The position numbers were made by a program, and so were the translations under genes. Under the pieces are notes generated by a model that ran no database searches, was not told where the DNA came from, and saw only the letters and a program-made list of their open reading frames with translations. From NCBI GenBank assembly GCA_000620205.1, contig JHVP01000002.1:434001-498000 (forward strand): DNA of 64,000 nt, read 5' to 3'. Within the stretch, counting starts at the first letter, position 1, and the number at the start of each line of letters is the position of its first letter. This stretch comes from Geodermatophilaceae bacterium URHA0031 (GTDB taxonomy: Bacteria > Actinomycetota > Actinomycetes > Mycobacteriales > Geodermatophilaceae). Below are positions 1 to 15,300 of this stretch, one piece after another.

Positions 1-475
1 CCCGGCCCGGGGTGGCGCAGCCACCGATCGAGCCCGGGGAACGGTGCTTGCGCTGCACGCCGTGCCCTGCGCCCAGGCCCTTGAACCCGTGACGCTTCAT
101 GACACCAGCGGTGCCCTTGCCCTTGCTCGTGCCGATGACGTCGACCTTCGCGACGTCGGTGAGGACGTCGACGGTCAGCTCCTGGCCGACCGTGTAGTCG
201 CTCGCGTCCTTCGTGCGCAGCTCGACCACGTGCCGGCGGGGCGTGACGCCCGCCTTGGCGAAGTGCCCGCCCTCGGGCTTGTTCACCTTGCGGGGGTCGA
301 TCGCGCCGAAGCCGAGCTGGACGGCCGAGTAGCCGTCGACCTCGGGGGTGCGGACCTGCGTGACCACGCACGGGCCCGCCTTGACGACGGTCACCGGCAC
401 GATGCGGTTGTTCTCGTCGAAGACCTGGGTCATCCCCAGCTTCTCGCCGAGGAGACCACGGAATGTGCTCGCCAT
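1..475 (-). CDS. rplC: 50S ribosomal protein L3 (3' end beyond the window)
   Basis: Core large-subunit protein that helps organise the 3' end of 23S rRNA and the peptidyl-transferase centre. The visible 158 residues start [19 protein letters not shown] and continue into the conserved basic segment with VMKRHGFKG and [11 protein letters not shown], an unmistakable L3. The C-terminal part is cut off by the window edge. The ATG at 475 lies 14 nt after the rpsJ stop, so this is the second gene of the S10 ribosomal operon. Identity is certain; only the end is unseen. Confidence 0.97.
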   Translation of the reverse strand, partial: MASTFRGLLGEKLGMTQVFDENNRIVPVTVVKAGPCVVTQVRTPEVDGYSAVQLGFGAIDPRKVNKPEGGHFAKAGVTPRRHVVELRTKDASDYTVGQELTVDVLTDVAKVDVIGTSKGKGTAGVMKRHGFKGLGAGHGVQRKHRSPGSIGGCATPGR

Positions 476-489
476 GTCTGGGACAGCCC

Positions 490-795
490 TTACTGGATGT
501 TGACGTCGACCGAGGCCGGCAGGTCGATGCGCATCAGCGCGTCGACCGTCTTCGGCGTCGGGTCGAGGATGTCGATGAGCCGCTTGTGCGTACGCATCTC
601 GAAGTGCTCGCGCGAGTCCTTGTACTTGTGCGGCGAGCGGATGACGCAGTACACGTTCTTCTCCGTCGGCAGCGGCACGGGGCCGACGACGCGCGCTCCG
701 GTCTTCGTCACCGTGTCCACGATGCGCCGCGCCGAGGCATCGATCGCCTCGTGGTCGTAGGCCTTCAGCCGGATGCGGATCTTCTGTCCCGCCAT
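490..795 (-). CDS. rpsJ: 30S ribosomal protein S10 (NusE)
   Basis: 101 residues starting [19 protein letters not shown], the full usual length of S10. It is a small-subunit head protein and, as NusE, also links NusG to the ribosome. Conserved segments visible include [23 protein letters not shown]. It heads the S10 operon with rplC 14 nt downstream. Upstream, 796-876 separates it from the tuf terminator. I could not find a convincing TANNNT promoter element in that short gap. Confidence 0.97.
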   Translation of the reverse strand: MAGQKIRIRLKAYDHEAIDASARRIVDTVTKTGARVVGPVPLPTEKNVYCVIRSPHKYKDSREHFEMRTHKRLIDILDPTPKTVDALMRIDLPASVDVNIQ

Positions 796-876
796 CGGTT
801 GTCTTCGCTCCTGCCGATCGGTTGTGAAAGTTCGTGTGGGTCTGTTGACCCGGGGGTCGGGTCTCCCGACCCGGGT

Positions 877-911
877 GACGGGCGGCGGCTGGAGGACAGC
901 CGCCGCCCGTC
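877..911 (-). terminator. Intrinsic-type terminator of the str operon
   Basis: Perfect 15-bp stem (GACGGGCGGCGGCTG and its complement) with a 5-nt loop, 6 nt past the tuf stop codon. There is no U-tract, as is common in high-GC actinobacteria. A second, smaller hairpin with an 8-bp stem (854-872, GGGTCGGG/CCCGACCC) follows it, so the pair may act in tandem before the S10 operon. Confidence 0.8.
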
Positions 912-917
912 AGGGTG

Positions 918-2111
918 TCACTTGTTGATCTTGACGACCCGGCCGGCGCCGACGGTGCGGCCACCCTCACGGATGGCGAACCGGAGGCCCTCCTCCATGG
1001 CGATGGGCTGGATCAGCTCGACCGTCATCTCGGTGTTGTCGCCGGGCATGACCATCTCGGTGCCCGAGGGCAGCGTGACGACGCCGGTGACGTCGGTGGT
1101 GCGGAAGTAGAACTGCGGGCGGTAGTTGTTGAAGAACGGCGTGTGCCGGCCGCCCTCGTCCTTCGAGAGGATGTAGACCGAGCCCTCGAAGTTCGTGTGC
1201 GGGGTGATGGAGCCCGGCTTCACGACGACCTGACCGCGCTCGACGTCCTCGCGCTTGATGCCGCGCAGCAGCAGACCGACGTTGTCACCGGCCTGGCCCT
1301 GGTCGAGCAGCTTGCGGAACATCTCGACACCGGTGACCGTCGTCTTCGACGAGGTCGGGCGGATGCCGACGATCTCGATCTCCTCGGAGACCTTGACGAT
1401 GCCGCGCTCCACGCGACCGGTCACGACGGTGCCGCGGCCGGTGATGGTGAAGACGTCCTCGACGGGCATGAGGAACGGCTTGTCGATCTCACGCTCGGGC
1501 TCGGGGATGGCCGAGTCGACGGCGTCCATGAGCTCCATGAGCTTGTCGCCCCACTCGGCGTCGCCCTCGAGGGCCTTGAGCGCGGAGACGCGGACCACGG
1601 GGACGTCGTCGCCCGGGAACTCGTACTCGCTCAGCAGCTCGCGGACCTCCAGCTCGACGAGCTCGAGGATCTCCTCGTCGTCGACCATGTCGGCCTTGTT
1701 GAGCGCCACGACGATGTAGGGGACGCCGACCTGGCGGGCCAGGAGCACGTGCTCCTTGGTCTGCGGCATCGGGCCGTCGGTCGCCGCGACCACCAGGATC
1801 GCGCCGTCCATCTGCGCGGCACCGGTGATCATGTTCTTGATGTAGTCGGCGTGCCCGGGGCAGTCGACGTGCGCGTAGTGCCGGTTCTCGGTCTGGTACT
1901 CCACGTGGGCGATCGAGATCGTGATCCCACGCGCCTTCTCCTCGGGCGCCTTGTCGATCTGGTCGAACGCGGACGCCTCGTTGAGGTTCGGGTACTTGTC
2001 GTGCAGGACCTTGGTGATCGCCGCCGTCAGCGTCGTCTTCCCGTGGTCGATGTGCCCGATGGTGCCGATGTTGACGTGCGGCTTGGTCCGCTCGAACTTG
2101 GCCTTGGCCAC
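918..2111 (-). CDS. tuf: Translation elongation factor Tu
   Basis: GTPase that delivers aminoacyl-tRNA to the ribosomal A site. 397 residues, the usual length, starting [20 protein letters not shown]. The G1 loop [10 protein letters not shown]3 DCPGH and G4 NKAD are intact in the first ~200 residues, followed by the two beta-barrel domains and the conserved C-terminal [10 protein letters not shown]. It is the last gene of rpsL-rpsG-fusA-tuf, 96 bp after fusA, and is followed at once by a strong hairpin. Confidence 0.98.
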   Translation of the reverse strand: MAKAKFERTKPHVNIGTIGHIDHGKTTLTAAITKVLHDKYPNLNEASAFDQIDKAPEEKARGITISIAHVEYQTENRHYAHVDCPGHADYIKNMITGAAQMDGAILVVAATDGPMPQTKEHVLLARQVGVPYIVVALNKADMVDDEEILELVELEVRELLSEYEFPGDDVPVVRVSALKALEGDAEWGDKLMELMDAVDSAIPEPEREIDKPFLMPVEDVFTITGRGTVVTGRVERGIVKVSEEIEIVGIRPTSSKTTVTGVEMFRKLLDQGQAGDNVGLLLRGIKREDVERGQVVVKPGSITPHTNFEGSVYILSKDEGGRHTPFFNNYRPQFYFRTTDVTGVVTLPSGTEMVMPGDNTEMTVELIQPIAMEEGLRFAIREGGRTVGAGRVVKINK

Positions 2112-2207
2112 TGGGTTCCTCTCTTCGTGTGGTTCGCAGTCGTACGCGAGTCTGGGGGTGCGGGCGGTGCTGGCCGGCCGCGGGCAGGGCCCGCGGCCGA
2201 CTGGTGG

Positions 2208-4307
<2,100 letters not shown>

Positions 4308-4394
4308 TACGTCACTCCTCTTCTTCCTCGTCCGCGCGCGGTGCTCGGGGATCGCCCGGGGTCACCGCGGGCAGCGGCTGCTGGTGGACTGCGG

Positions 4395-4865
4395 TCACCA
4401 GCGGTAGTGCGCGAAGGCCTTGTTCGACTCGGCCATCTTGTGGGTGTCCTCGCGACGCTTGACCGCGGCGCCCAGACCGTTGCTGGCGTCCAGCAGCTCG
4501 TTCATGAGGCGCTCGGTCATCGTCTTCTCGCGACGGCCGCGGCTGTACTGGATCAGCCAGCGCAGGCCGAGGGTCGTGCTGCGGGAGGCGCGGACCTCGA
4601 TCGGCACCTGGTAGGTCGCACCACCGACACGGCGGCTGCGGACCTCGAGGGCCGGCTTGACGTTGTCCAACGCGCGCTTGAGCGTGACCACCGGGTCGGT
4701 GTCGTTCTTGGCACGGACGCCCTCGAGGGCGCCGTAGACGATCGCCTCGGCGACCGAGCGCTTGCCGTCGACGAGCACCTTGTTCACCAGCTGGGTCACC
4801 AGCGGCGACTGGTACACCGGGTCGGCGACGAGCGGACGACGGGGAGCGGGTCCCTTGCGAGGCAT
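4395..4865 (-). CDS. rpsG: 30S ribosomal protein S7
   Basis: 156 residues starting [12 protein letters not shown], full length for S7, the primary assembly protein of the small-subunit head. Conserved segments [32 protein letters not shown] and the C-terminal NKAFAHYRW are present. The start codon lies one base after the rpsL stop (TGACATG), so translation is very probably coupled to rpsL. Confidence 0.98.
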   Translation of the reverse strand: MPRKGPAPRRPLVADPVYQSPLVTQLVNKVLVDGKRSVAEAIVYGALEGVRAKNDTDPVVTLKRALDNVKPALEVRSRRVGGATYQVPIEVRASRSTTLGLRWLIQYSRGRREKTMTERLMNELLDASNGLGAAVKRREDTHKMAESNKAFAHYRW

Positions 4866-4866
4866 G

Positions 4867-5241
4867 TCAGCTCTTCTCCTTCTTCGCGCCGTACCGGCTG
4901 CGAGCCTGCTTGCGGTTGCGGACGCCCTGGGTGTCCAGCGAGCCGCGGATGATCTTGTAGCGCACGCCCGGCAGGTCCTTCACGCGGCCACCGCGCACGA
5001 GCACCATGGAGTGCTCCTGCAGGTTGTGGCCGACGCCCGGGATGTAGGCGGTCACCTCGATGCCGCTGGTCAGCCGGACGCGGGCGACCTTGCGCAGCGC
5101 CGAGTTCGGCTTCTTCGGGGTCGTGGTGTACACGCGGGTGCACACCCCGCGGCGCTGGGGAGAACCCTTGAGCGCCGGGGTCTTGGTCTTCTCGACCTTG
5201 TCCTCGCGGCCCTTGCGGACCAGCTGGTTGATCGTGGGCAT
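4867..5241 (-). CDS. rpsL: 30S ribosomal protein S12
   Basis: 124 residues starting [15 protein letters not shown], the decoding-centre protein of the small subunit. I chose the ATG at 5241, which gives the canonical N-terminus; longer readings in the same frame have no family support. The lysines in [11 protein letters not shown] and [12 protein letters not shown], the usual sites of streptomycin-resistance mutations, are wild type. First gene of the str operon, with a ~315-nt leader back to the promoter at 5565-5593. Confidence 0.98.
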   Translation of the reverse strand: MPTINQLVRKGREDKVEKTKTPALKGSPQRRGVCTRVYTTTPKKPNSALRKVARVRLTSGIEVTAYIPGVGHNLQEHSMVLVRGGRVKDLPGVRYKIIRGSLDTQGVRNRKQARSRYGAKKEKS

Positions 5242-5564
5242 GGGTGGCCTGGATCTCCTACCTGCGCTGGGTCGTGCTGTGGATGTGGTGCGTGCCTGTG
5301 TGTGCCCGGTCGCCCGGCCCGTCCGATTCTGGCCGTGACCCACCGTCCGGCCCCCGCGCTCGGGCGTGTTGCCCCTCGCGAGAACCGGCCAGCTGATCGA
5401 GCCGGACTCGTCGCTCCTCGCCGGTCGGCGCGGCCACACCACCTTGCAGTGGCCCCGTCGTGGACGGGCGTGGCCCCTGTCGGCCGGCCGGTCGCGAGGA
5501 CCGGTGGGCGTCGAGGTGCACCGCGAACAGGAGCAGGCCCAGGACACCCTGGGCACAGCTGACC

Positions 5565-5593
5565 ACAGTACCCGGCCGTCTCGACCCGGTCAA
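5565..5593 (-). promoter_or_regulatory. Promoter of the str operon (rpsL)
   Basis: On the minus strand TTGACC (5593-5588) and TACTGT (5570-5565) are separated by exactly 17 nt. This is an almost ideal housekeeping sigma-factor promoter (TTGACA / TANNNT), and the best such match I saw in the window. Transcription would begin near 5557, giving an untranslated leader of about 315 nt. Confidence 0.75.
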
Positions 5594-5797
5594 AGCCGGG
5601 TCGACGTGTGGCCGCGCACCGGACCAGCCGGTCTGTCGCGTACCAACCGCGACCGGCGGTGGGCCATTCCCGGGTGGGTCGTGGGCCGCCGGAGGTCCCC
5701 TGCCCGGGGAACGTACCGGACGACGGCAGCGGTGAGGAGGACCGCACGCGCGCGCTGACCACCGCCCGTTCACGTCGCTCCTGTCGTACCCCGGCCC

Positions 5798-5803
5798 TAC
5801 CGT
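5798..5803 (+). promoter_or_regulatory. Possible -10 element of the protease gene
   Basis: TACCGT fits TANNNT, but no good -35 hexamer lies 16-18 nt upstream. A start near 5810 would give a leader of about 60 nt containing the inverted repeat at 5818-5841 and the ribosome-binding site. Weak evidence. Confidence 0.35.
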
Positions 5804-5817
5804 CAGTCCCGAACCGC

Positions 5818-5841
5818 TCACGACCCGTTCGCAGGTCGTGA
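5818..5841. repeat. Inverted repeat in the leader of the protease gene
   Basis: TCACGACC-N8-GGTCGTGA, perfect 8-bp arms, 17 bp before the GGAGGT ribosome-binding site. It could be an operator for a dimeric repressor or a leader hairpin; no regulator gene is adjacent to decide between them. Confidence 0.5.
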
Positions 5842-5869
5842 CCACGCCCAGCTGCCCGGAGGTACCGCC

Positions 5870-6859
5870 GTGCTCCCCGACTCCGCCCGCGACCTGAAGG
5901 CCCGGCTCTCCCGGCGGCTGACCGGGGCGCCCACCGCGGTCGCCAGCTCCCTCGACGGGGCGACCCGGTGGAGCGGCGTGGCGCTCGGTCTCGCCCCGGT
6001 GGGTCCCGGCCAGGTGCACCTGGCCATCCGGCTGATCGAGCAGGCCGACGCCGACGTGGTGCTGGCCGGGCTGTCCGCCGCTGCCCGGGAGGAGGTCGAC
6101 GTCCGGGTGATCGGGCAGGTGCGCCCGTCCACCTCCCCCACCGGCCACTCGCCGGCCGAGCTCCAGCAGCGGGTGCGCCCGCTGCGGCCCGGCCTGTCGG
6201 TCAGCCACCCGGACGTCACCGCCGGCACGCTCGGCGGCTTCGTCCGACGGCCGGGCACCGACGGCCTGCTGGTCCTGTCCAACAACCACGTGCTGGCCGA
6301 CAGCGGCGCGGCGTCCGAGGGCGACCCGGTGCTGCAGCCGGGCGTGGCCGACGGCGGGACACCCGGGGACCGGATCGGGACGCTGACGGCCTTCGTCCGG
6401 CTCGGCGCCGACCCCGGCAACCTGGTGGACGCCGCCGTGGCCGCCCTGTCCCCCGGCGTGCAGTGCGACCCCTCCGGCTACCCGGGCGGGGCCCTGCTGG
6501 CCGAGGTGGCAGCCCCGGACGAGGTGGACCCCGACGAGCTGGTGGAGAAGGTGGGCCGGACGACCGGGCACACCCGCGGCCGGATCACCGCAGTGGAGGT
6601 CGACGGCGTGGGGGTGCAGTACGACGACGGCGTGCACACCTTCGACGACCAGGTGGAGATCGAGGGCCTCACCGGGGCCTTCAGCGCCGGCGGGGACAGC
6701 GGCTCGGTGATCTGGCGCAGCCGGGACCGCGCACCGTTGGGTCTGCTGTTCGCCGGCTCCACCGAGGGCGGCACCGCCGGCGGCGGGGTCACCTTCGCCA
6801 ACCCGCTGGCCACGGTGCTCCGCGAGCTGGGGGTGGAGTGGGTGTCCAGCGCGGGCTGA
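5870..6859 (+). CDS. Trypsin-like (S1-type) serine protease, cytoplasmic
   Basis: 329 residues from GTG 5870, chosen because GGAGGT (5858-5863) sits 6 nt upstream. The catalytic triad is visible: His140 in LSNNHVLA, Asp187 in LVDAAVAAL and Ser277 in GGDSGS. VGRTTGHTRG near residue 230 is a feature I associate with this bacterial trypsin-like group. Residues ~34-86 form a separate small N-terminal domain (GVALGLAP ... VDVRVIGQVRP) before the protease fold. There is no signal peptide or membrane segment, so it is predicted cytoplasmic. Substrate unknown. The next gene, 18 nt downstream, encodes a stand-alone protein resembling that N-terminal domain, so the two probably act together. Confidence 0.85.
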   Translation: MLPDSARDLKARLSRRLTGAPTAVASSLDGATRWSGVALGLAPVGPGQVHLAIRLIEQADADVVLAGLSAAAREEVDVRVIGQVRPSTSPTGHSPAELQQRVRPLRPGLSVSHPDVTAGTLGGFVRRPGTDGLLVLSNNHVLADSGAASEGDPVLQPGVADGGTPGDRIGTLTAFVRLGADPGNLVDAAVAALSPGVQCDPSGYPGGALLAEVAAPDEVDPDELVEKVGRTTGHTRGRITAVEVDGVGVQYDDGVHTFDDQVEIEGLTGAFSAGGDSGSVIWRSRDRAPLGLLFAGSTEGGTAGGGVTFANPLATVLRELGVEWVSSAG

Positions 6860-6877
6860 GGGGCGCATCATGGGGTC

Positions 6878-7093
6878 ATGACCGACCGCGCCGCCGCCCG
6901 GGCCGCCAAGTCCGCCCTGGCCCAGCGTCTCGCCACCGACCCCGGCGTCGCCGCGGTGGGCCTGGCGCGCCAGGACGCGGAGTACGTGGTGCGGGTGGAC
7001 CTCACCGAGGCCGGCGTCGGCACCCGGGTCCCCCGGGACGTCGACGGCGTCCGCGTCGTGACGCACGTGATCGGCACCGTCCACCCGCTCTGA
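6878..7093 (+). CDS. Small protein resembling the N-terminal domain of the upstream protease
   Basis: 71 residues. The segment DPGVAAVGLARQ...YVVRVDLTE...VPRDVDGVRVVTHVIGTVHP has the same layout as residues 34-86 of the preceding protease (GVALGLAP...VHLAIRLIE...REEVDVRVIGQVRP): a glycine turn, a hydrophobic strand, then a V-x-V-x-x-IG-x-V-x-P end. It starts 18 nt after the protease stop. There is no clear Shine-Dalgarno, but CATCAT lies exactly 6 nt before the ATG, a weak leaderless-type arrangement. Function unknown; an inhibitor, chaperone or exchangeable recognition domain for the protease is inference. Confidence 0.65.
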   Translation: MTDRAAARAAKSALAQRLATDPGVAAVGLARQDAEYVVRVDLTEAGVGTRVPRDVDGVRVVTHVIGTVHPL

Positions 7094-7161
7094 CGAAGGA
7101 CCCCCTGCCCCCCACCACTCGCACGCTCGCGGCGGGCCCCTGCAGGAGGCCGAAAGACCGG

Positions 7162-7167
7162 TAGCCT
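7162..7167 (+). promoter_or_regulatory. -10 element for a leaderless transcript
   Basis: TAGCCT (TANNNT) ends 6 nt before the ATG at 7174, so transcription should begin at or next to the A of the start codon. No Shine-Dalgarno fits that ATG. A recognisable -35 is absent. Confidence 0.6.
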
Positions 7168-7173
7168 CCGCTG

Positions 7174-8217
7174 ATGCGCATCGGGATCCAGGCCAGTTAC
7201 AGCGGGGACTTCCAGCAGACCGCGGCGGAGGTCCGCGACCTGGAGTCCGCCGGGCTCGACGTCGCGATGGTCGCCGAGGTCTACACGTTCGACTCGGTGA
7301 GCCAGCTGGGCTACCTGGCGGCCGTCACCGAGCGGGTCGAGCTGATGAGCGGCATCTTCCCGATCTACAGCCGCACCCCCGCGCTGATCGCGATGACCGC
7401 CGCCGGGCTGGACTTCGTGTCCGGGGGCCGCTTCACCCTCGGCCTGGGGGCATCGGGTCCGCAGGTCATCGAGGGCTGGCACGGCGTCCCCTACGACGCC
7501 CCGCTGCAGCGCACCCGCGAGATCGTCGAGATCTGCCGGCAGGTGTGGCGCCGGGAGCGGCTGGTCCACGAGGGCACGAAGTACACGGTGCCGCTGCCGG
7601 CCGACCAGGGCACCGGGCTGGGCAAGCCGCTCAAGCTGATCAACACCCCGGTGCGGGAGCGGATCCCGGTGCTGCTGGCCGCGCTCGGCCCGAAGAACGT
7701 CGAGCTGGCCGCCGAGATCGCGGAGAAGTGGGAGCCGATCTTCTTCCACCCCGAGCGGGCGGCCGACGTCTGGGGCGCCTCGCTCGCGGCGGGCACCGCC
7801 AAGCGCGACCCGGCGCTGGGCGACCTGGACGTGGTCGTCGGCGTGCCGGTCGCGATCGGCGAGGACGTCGAGCACCTGCTCGACGCCGTCCGCCCGGGGA
7901 TCGCGCTCTACGTGGGGGGCATGGGCGCCAAGGGCAAGAACTTCTACAACGACCTGGCCCGCCGCTACGGCTACGAGGCCGAGGCGGAGACCATCCAGGA
8001 GCTCTACCTCGCCGGGCGCAAGGACGAGGCGGCGGCCGCCGTCCCGGAGGACCTGGTGCGGGCCACCTCGCTGATCGGCCCGGAGTCCTACGTCGCAGAG
8101 CGGATCGCCGCCTTCGCCGAGGCGGGCGTCACCACCATCAACCTGCAGCCGATGGACGACAGCCGCGAGAACCGCCTGCGCACGGTCGAGAAGATGCGCG
8201 AGCTCGCCGACCGCTGA
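7174..8217 (+). CDS. LLM-class (F420-dependent type) oxidoreductase
   Basis: 347 residues with the TIM-barrel pattern of the bacterial luciferase-like superfamily: MRIGIQASYSG at the first strand, TFDSVSQLGYLAAVTERVELMSGI, and FTLGLGASGPQVIEGWHGVPY around residue 90. Actinobacterial members of this subgroup generally use coenzyme F420; whether this one binds F420 or FMN, and its substrate, cannot be read from sequence. It runs convergent to rpoC with a shared terminator, so it is transcribed alone. The start is supported by the leaderless promoter. Confidence 0.85.
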   Translation: MRIGIQASYSGDFQQTAAEVRDLESAGLDVAMVAEVYTFDSVSQLGYLAAVTERVELMSGIFPIYSRTPALIAMTAAGLDFVSGGRFTLGLGASGPQVIEGWHGVPYDAPLQRTREIVEICRQVWRRERLVHEGTKYTVPLPADQGTGLGKPLKLINTPVRERIPVLLAALGPKNVELAAEIAEKWEPIFFHPERAADVWGASLAAGTAKRDPALGDLDVVVGVPVAIGEDVEHLLDAVRPGIALYVGGMGAKGKNFYNDLARRYGYEAEAETIQELYLAGRKDEAAAAVPEDLVRATSLIGPESYVAERIAAFAEAGVTTINLQPMDDSRENRLRTVEKMRELADR

Positions 8218-8264
8218 CCCCGGAGCACCACCGGCTGTTGCGTCACGTGACGGCCGCCGCACGC

Positions 8265-8300
8265 AGAAGGCCCCGCAGGCGAGTGCCTGCGGGGCCTTCT
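8265..8300. terminator. Bidirectional terminator between the LLM gene and rpoC
   Basis: Perfect 16-bp stem (AGAAGGCCCCGCAGGC / complement) with a GAGT loop, centred between two convergent stop codons (8217 and 8318). It ends in TTCT on the plus strand and in the equivalent on the minus strand. It can serve both genes. Confidence 0.85.
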
Positions 8301-8317
8301 GTCACTCACTCAGCGCA

Positions 8318-12217
<3,900 letters not shown>

Positions 12218-12271
12218 TCGATGTACCCCTTTCCGGGGCTAGTTCTTCGCTTCTTTTCGAAAGGGTGTGGT

Positions 12272-12305
12272 GCCGGCCGGCCCTGGTCGCCCAGGGCCGG
12301 CCGGC
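12272..12305 (-). terminator. Strong hairpin between rpoB and rpoC
   Basis: Perfect 15-bp GC stem (GCCGGCCGGCCCTGG / complement) with a TCGC loop, 6 nt after the rpoB stop. It looks like the terminators elsewhere in the window but sits inside an operon that normally must read through. It may be a partial terminator or an mRNA-processing or stabilising element. No U-tract follows. Confidence 0.6.
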
Positions 12306-12311
12306 CGCCGA

Positions 12312-15300
12312 TCAGACGTCTTCGACGGACGACGGCTCGCGGCGGCTGAGGTCGATGCCCAGCTCCTCCGCGGCCCGGAAGACCTCGTCGTCGGTGTCGC
12401 GCAGCTCGATCGCCTGGCCGTCGCCGGAGAGGACCTCCACGTTCAGGCAGAGCGACTGGAGCTCCTTGAGCAACACCTTGAACGACTCCGGGATGCCCGG
12501 CTCGGGGATGTTCTCGCCCTTGACGATCGCCTCGTAGACCTTGACCCGGCCCAGGATGTCGTCGGACTTGATGGTGAGCAGCTCCTGCAGCGCGTACGCC
12601 GCGCCGTAGGCCTGCATCGCCCAGCACTCCATCTCACCGAAGCGCTGGCCACCGAACTGCGCCTTACCACCCAGCGGCTGCTGCGTGATCATCGAGTACG
12701 GCCCGGTCGACCGAGCGTGGATCTTGTCGTCGACGAGGTGCAGCAGCTTCAGGATGTAGACGTAGCCCACCGAGATCGGCTCGGGGAAGGGCTCCCCGGA
12801 ACGGCCGTCGAACAGCCGCGCCTTGCCGGTCTCCTTGACCATCCGGTCGCCGTCGCGGTTCGGGATCGTCGAGCCGAGCAGGCCGATGATCTCGTCCTCC
12901 TTGGCGCCGTCGAAGACCGGCGTCGCGGTGCGGGTGCCCGGAGCGGCCTGGCGCGCAGCACCCGGCAGCTTGGCCGCCCACTCCGGCGTCCCCTCGACCT
13001 CCCAGCCCTGCTTGGCGATCCACCCGAGGTGGGTCTCCAGGACCTGGCCGACGTTCATCCGGCCGGGCACGCCCAGCGGGTTGAGCACGATGTCGACCGG
13101 CGTGCCGTCCTCGAGGAACGGCATGTCCTCCTGCGGGAGGATCTTGGAGATGACGCCCTTGTTCCCGTGCCGGCCGGCCAGCTTGTCGCCGTCGCTGATC
13201 TTGCGCATCTGGGCCACGTAGACCCGGATGAGCTCGTTCACGCCGGCGGGCAGCTCGTCGCCGTCCTCGCGGGAGAACACCCGGACGCCGATGACCTTGC
13301 CGGACTCACCGTGCTTGACCTTCAGCGACGTGTCGCGGACCTCGCGGGCCTTCTCACCGAAGATCGCGCGCAGCAGCCGCTCCTCGGGGGTCAGCTCCGT
13401 CTCACCCTTGGGGGTGACCTTGCCGACCAGGATGTCGCCGGGGACGACCTCGGCACCGATCCGGATGATCCCGCGCTCGTCGAGGTCGGCGAGGACCTCC
13501 TCGGAGACGTTCGGGATGTCCCGGGTGATCTCCTCGGCACCGAGCTTGGTGTCGCGGGCGTCGACCTCGAACTCCTCGATGTGGATCGAGGACAGGACGT
13601 CGTCCTGCACGAGGCGCTGCGACAGGATGATCGCGTCCTCGTAGTTGTGGCCCTCCCACGGCATGAAGGCGACGAGCAGGTTCTTGCCCAGCGCCATCTC
13701 GCCCTCGTCGGTGCACGGCCCGTCGGCGACGACCTGACCGACCTCGACCCGCTGGCCCTCCTGGACGACCGGGCTCTGGTTGATCGAGGTGCCCTGGTTC
13801 GAGCGCCGGAACTTCAGCAGCCGGTAGGTCTGCCGGGTCCCGTCGTCGGCCATCACGGTGACGTAGTCGGCGGTGGAGTCCTCGACCACACCGGCCTTCT
13901 CGGCCACCACGACGTCACCGGCGTCGACGGCGGCACGCAGCTCCATGCCGGTGCCGACCAGCGGCGCCTCGCTGCGCAGCAGCGGGACGGCCTGACGCTG
14001 CATGTTCGCGCCCATCAGGGCGCGGTTGGCGTCGTCGTGCTCCAGGAACGGGATCATCGCCGTCGCGACCGAGGTCATCTGCCGCGGCGAGACGTCCATG
14101 TAGTCGACGTTCTCGGGAGCGAGGTAGTCGACCTCACCGCCCTTGGTGCGGACCAGGACCCGCTCCTCGGCGAGGCGGCCCTGCGCGTCGAGCGGGCTGT
14201 TGGCCTGCGCGACGACGAAGCGGTCCTCCTCGTCGGCGGTCAGGTAGTCGATCTGGTCGGTGACCTGGCCGTTCTCGACCTTGCGGTACGGCGTCTCGAT
14301 GAAGCCGAACGGGTTCACCCGGCCGAAGGAGGACAGCGAGCCGATCAGGCCGATGTTCGGACCCTCAGGGGTCTCGATCGGGCACATCCGGCCGTAGTGG
14401 CTCGGGTGCACGTCGCGGACCTCCATGCCCGCGCGCTCACGGGACAGACCGCCCGGACCCAGCGCCGACAGGCGGCGCTTGTGGGTCAGGCCCGCGAGCG
14501 GGTTGGTCTGGTCCATGAACTGCGAGAGCTGGCTGGTGCCGAAGAACTCCTTGATGGAGGCGACGACCGGCCGGATGTTGATCAGGGTCTGCGGCGTGAT
14601 CGCCTCGACGTCCTGGGTCGTCATCCGCTCGCGGACGACGCGCTCCATGCGGGACAGGCCGACCCGGATCTGGTTCTGGATCAGCTCGCCGACCGTGCGC
14701 AGGCGACGGTTGCCGAAGTGGTCGATGTCGTCGACGCCGTGCTCGGGCTCGCCGGCGTGCAGGCGCACGACGTACTCGATGGTGGCGACGATGTCGTCCT
14801 CGGTCAGCGTCGAGGTGCCCTGCGGGACCTCCACGCCGAGCTTCTTGTTCACCTTGTAGCGGCCGACCTTGGCCAGGTCGTAGCGCTTGGGGTTGAAGAA
14901 GAGGTTCTCCAGCAGCGCCTGCGCCGACTCACGCGTCGGCGGCTCGCCCGGGCGCAGCTTGCGGTAGATGTCCAGCAGCGCCTCGTCCTGGCCGGCGATG
15001 TGGTCCTTCTCCAGGGTGGCCAGCATCGTGGGCGACCACTGGAAGTGCTCGCGGATGCGGTCCTCGGTCCAGCCGAGGGCCTTGAGCAGGACGCTGACCG
15101 GCTGGCGGCGCTTGCGGTCGATCCGGACGCCGACCGTGTCGCGCTTGTCGACGTCGAACTCCAGCCACGCACCGCGGCTGGGGATGACCTTGGCGCTGTA
15201 GACGTCCTTGTCCGACGTCTTGTCCAGGGTCTTGTCGAAGTAGACGCCCGGGCTGCGGACCAGCTGGGAGACGACCACGCGCTCGGTCCCGTTGATGACG

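Larger units (their letters stand above)
5242..5869. other. Divergent intergenic region between rpsL and the protease gene
   Basis: No supported gene lies here; open frames on both strands are composition artefacts without family resemblance. It holds the rpsL promoter (minus), a possible -10 for the protease gene (plus, 5798-5803) and an inverted repeat at 5818-5841. The long segment between the rpsL start and its promoter would be an untranslated leader. Confidence 0.6.

Noticed and set aside
5366-5762. Open frames on both strands upstream of rpsL
   Set aside because: No family likeness, no ribosome-binding site, and they overlap the str promoter.
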